NCBI GenBank assembly: GCA_025360665.1
Contig: JANYBU010000301.1
Coordinates: 1 to 15,783, forward strand
Direction: 5' to 3'
From: Nitrospira sp.
Lineage (GTDB): Bacteria; Nitrospirota; Nitrospiria; Nitrospirales; Nitrospiraceae
DNA: 15,783 nt
Shown here piece by piece: positions 13,986-15,783 of this stretch. The translations under genes and the position numbers were made by a program. The stretch's first letter is position 1. Each line of letters begins with the position of its first letter. The notes beneath the pieces were generated by a model. That model searched no databases. It saw only the letters and a list, made by a program, of their open reading frames with translations, and had not been told where the DNA came from.

Positions 13986-14538
13986 GCTGTGTCCGCACGG
14001 CTCTGGCGATTTCGTTGAGACTGCAAATTTCGCAGACTCGATCCCATACAATCCAACGGGCTTTCCCCCGAAAGCCTCGCGCGGCATCACGTTCCTCCAG
14101 CAATGCTAGAGCGTCATCGAGCCACAACAATTCTACCAAGGCGCGAGGATCTTTTTTGGGATTGCTGCGTGGGGAGCGTATGGTTTTGAGCTGTAGCTCC
14201 TTGGCCGAACGGTGAACAAGTAAGATCCCCCACCATCCTGGCACGTTGTCGAGTGCTTCAGCCAAATGGCGCTCACCCACCACTAGTGTTGCTCGATCAA
14301 ACACTTTCCCATAGAGCTCCACCTGACTGTTTAGGCGTCGAAGGCTATCCCGATCCGACTTGATCTCATACCCATGTAGTAGGCCGTTGACGACTGAAAG
14401 ATCGACTCTCACCTGTCCACGGCAGAGCCCAAGTTCCTCAATGAAGACCGAGCGAGATTTATGGGCGTGTTTTTGGGAAAGCTGGGATCGAAGAACCGAA
14501 CGGATCTCTGAGTCGCCAAGAACGAGATTGTTGGTCAT
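13951..14538 (-). CDS. sce7726-family protein, PD-(D/E)XK-like nuclease
   Basis: Product of 195 aa. The ATG at 14538 (MTNNLVLGDSEIRSVLRSQL) is preferred because the family begins around the D-x-E-I-R helix; an upstream GTG at 14595 would add 19 hydrophobic residues, and neither has a clear ribosome site. The core is IEELGLCRGQVRVDLSVVNG followed by LLHGYEIKSDRDSLRRL: Glu34/Glu35, Asp46, Glu58 and Lys60 form a PD-(D/E)XK nuclease signature (D-x11-E-x-K). VTLVVGERH-type and WWGILLV strands follow. The rest (RGFRGKARWIVWDRVCEICS) is the family C-terminal region. Members are predicted endonucleases found next to sce7725/beta genes, usually on the same strand; here it is convergent. Confidence 0.82.
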   Translation of the reverse strand: MTNNLVLGDSEIRSVLRSQLSQKHAHKSRSVFIEELGLCRGQVRVDLSVVNGLLHGYEIKSDRDSLRRLNSQVELYGKVFDRATLVVGERHLAEALDNVPGWWGILLVHRSAKELQLKTIRSPRSNPKKDPRALVELLWLDDALALLEERDAARGFRGKARWIVWDRVCEICSLNEIARAVRTQLKARAKKLVRV

Positions 14539-14878
14539 TACGCCAAAGTGTCCCGCCAGACATTTGATTGGGAAAACGCTACACAATAGAAGCACAAGAA
14601 GTGCGATACAGCCAAGACAAGGTTCATTTTAGGAGGGCAGCATCAAAGTCGCAAGGTCAATTTATGGGTACAGCAGCGACTGGTTATATAACTGATTTAG
14701 GAACAAGCTCAAGGCCCATTCTCTCTCCCAAAAGCTCACGATTTTAGGTTGCTATAAAGAAGCATGATTCGAGGAGGGTATGGTTGAACGACACCATTGA
14801 GCATTTTAATCTACTGAGGTCTCGCAGTATTGCGGATTGTCTTTGAAACTTGATGTTGCGAGAAAGGCTGCCAAAGCT
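14539..14878. other. gene-free interval upstream of the sce7726 gene
   Basis: About 340 AT-richer bases with no gene seen. At 14760-14790 an ideal GAGGAGG ribosome site precedes an ATG, but the frame (MVERHH) stops after six codons, so it may be the 5' end of a truncated gene. A promoter for the sce7726 gene is expected within the first 150 bases; no hexamer pair with good spacing was found. Confidence 0.4.
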
Positions 14879-15142
14879 CTACTGGTATTCTGTAAAGGAC
14901 GTGAGCCATGAGAGGTTCCCATCCGTAGGAGTATAGCGTCTGAGTAAGGTACTTATGTCTTCGTCTCTATTCTGCGTGCAGTCACCCGGCGTGCCGGAGG
15001 GGGATAAGCAGCGGGAGTGACAGTCTTGCTGGCGCGAGTAGTGCTCCTCGCAGGTGCTAGCCGGTCGGCCACTGCCGGAGGCTACGACAACAAACCCGTG
15101 GCCGAGGTGTAGGACCGAGGTATCAAGCAGCCATGAGATCAC
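14879..15142 (-). CDS. possible small Cys-rich exported protein
   Basis: Uncertain. From a GTG at 15142 the frame gives 87 aa: a moderately hydrophobic N-terminus (ISWLLDTSVLHLGHGFVVVA, SGSGRPAS) followed by TCEEHYSRQQDCHSRCLSPS and GTPGDCTQN, a spacing of four Cys that resembles small disulphide-bonded secreted proteins, then a polar tail to the stop at 14879. No good ribosome site precedes the GTG, and the frame is also open upstream as a shadow of the NPYG-repeat gene, so it could be chance or a decayed gene. Its position 22 bases behind the NPYG-repeat gene on the same strand is compatible with a second cistron. Confidence 0.3.
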   Translation of the reverse strand: MISWLLDTSVLHLGHGFVVVASGSGRPASTCEEHYSRQQDCHSRCLSPSGTPGDCTQNRDEDISTLLRRYTPTDGNLSWLTSFTEYQ

Positions 15143-15164
15143 GTGGAGCGGTTCAGCGGTTGGA

Positions 15165-15596
15165 TCAGCGTCCTTCAATTCGTAGGCCGCGGCCATAGGG
15201 ATTCGCGGGACTGCTGGGGCTGTAGGGACTTCCGGCGCCGTAGGGATTCTTGATCGAGTCCGGTGAGAACGGAGAGCCGTAGCGGCCGTAGGGGTTACTG
15301 GTCGAATCGGGGTCATACGGGTTCGCGCTCAGCTTGCCGCGATAGTTCCCTTGCTGGTCATACAGCCGAGGCGCATCTGTGGCGAAGGGATTCGTCGCCG
15401 ATTGGTTGCTGAAGGGACTGCCGTAGGGACTGAAGGGATTGTTGATGCCGTCCGGCTTGAAGGGGCTGCCGGCTCCGTAGGGATTGGACGTGGAATCAGG
15501 ATTGTAAGGATTCGCGCTCAGCTCGCCAAGATCTTCCGCGTGGACGGAGAGAGGCATGAACAGGAGCAGGAGTAATAGGAGGAAGACAACCCACAT
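15165..15596 (-). CDS. exported NPYG-repeat protein, unknown function
   Basis: Product of 143 aa. The ATG at 15596 has GGAGG (rc of 15603-15607) about six bases upstream. A signal peptide with a long leucine run (MWVVFLLLLLLLFMPLSVHA) should be cleaved after Ala20. The mature protein is two imperfect copies of a repeat: residues about 26-62 (LSANPYNPDSTSNPYGAGSP ...) and 89-134 (LSANPYDPDSTSNPYGRYGS ...), separated by SATNPFATDAPRLYDQQGNY. Short Asn-Pro-Tyr/Phe and Gly-Ser-Pro-Tyr/Phe units recur throughout, giving a Pro/Asn/Gly/Ser/Tyr-rich chain with no Cys and little predicted secondary structure. It is probably a periplasmic or surface low-complexity protein; no catalytic motif is seen and no family name is assigned. 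The DNA copies are also alike (near 15318 and 15510). Confidence 0.8.
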   Translation of the reverse strand: MWVVFLLLLLLLFMPLSVHAEDLGELSANPYNPDSTSNPYGAGSPFKPDGINNPFSPYGSPFSNQSATNPFATDAPRLYDQQGNYRGKLSANPYDPDSTSNPYGRYGSPFSPDSIKNPYGAGSPYSPSSPANPYGRGLRIEGR

Positions 15597-15783
15597 GGCG
15601 AGCCTCCGAAAAGCAGAACAACCAGTGGACTTAGCCTACTCTCCGCCTGGAGATCAGCGCAAGCGGGTAAACAAATTGTCCTGACACCTTTCGCTTCTCG
15701 CGCTCCCTATTATTCGGTGGCTCCTTGCACGATAGGTGCACAAGCCAGCCACACATCCGAGATAGTCCGAACAATCTTCTTAC

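Noticed and set aside
1..15783. CRISPR array, tRNA or rRNA gene
   Set aside because: No regularly spaced direct repeats, and no tRNA-like T-loop motif with matching arms or rRNA sequence was found by reading both strands.

Overview
The window is GC-rich bacterial chromosome with an accessory insert. No rRNA or tRNA is present to fix the taxonomy. The exported-protein repertoire (a DUF3300/DUF2950 pair, a PDZ-less HtrA-like protease, an NPYG-repeat exported protein) would fit Nitrospira or a related Nitrospirota lineage; this is an inference from gene content only.

Layout. 1-535: the end of an IS3-family element entering from the left edge, with orfA broken by an in-frame stop and orfB cut by the window boundary. 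724-2953: a DUF3300 gene followed one base later by a DUF2950 gene, both exported. About 3073-3411: a short decayed reading frame. 3478-3981: a small exported protein of unknown function. 4195-5196 (minus): an exported trypsin-like protease. 5390-5520: a probable lipoprotein remnant, directly abutted by a complete 1.38-kb IS3-family element (5525-6908) with about 42-bp imperfect terminal inverted repeats and overlapping orfA/orfB.

7259-10835 is a GC-rich accessory module. A HTH_17-type small DNA-binding protein (minus) diverges from a CGNR-like zinc-finger protein (plus) across an AT-rich spacer carrying two tandem near-consensus sigma-70 promoters. A gene-free GC-rich stretch of about 470 bp follows, then a 641-aa winged-helix/AAA+-like ATPase with an unusual P-loop region and a C-terminal coiled coil. 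A short repeat, GCTAGCCT(C)TCAA, lies on both sides of the module.

11354-14538 is a lower-GC cassette: an ImmA/IrrE-type zinc metallopeptidase, an overlapping PIN-like protein, a beta-family (sce7725-like) protein, and, convergent and overlapping by 35 bp, a sce7726-family protein with a PD-(D/E)XK-like nuclease motif. A protease, two candidate nucleases and a phage-associated family in one tight block suggest a defence or toxin-type system, and it is the best candidate here for an undescribed system.

14879-15783 returns to chromosome-like content: a doubtful Cys-rich exported peptide and the NPYG-repeat exported protein, both minus.
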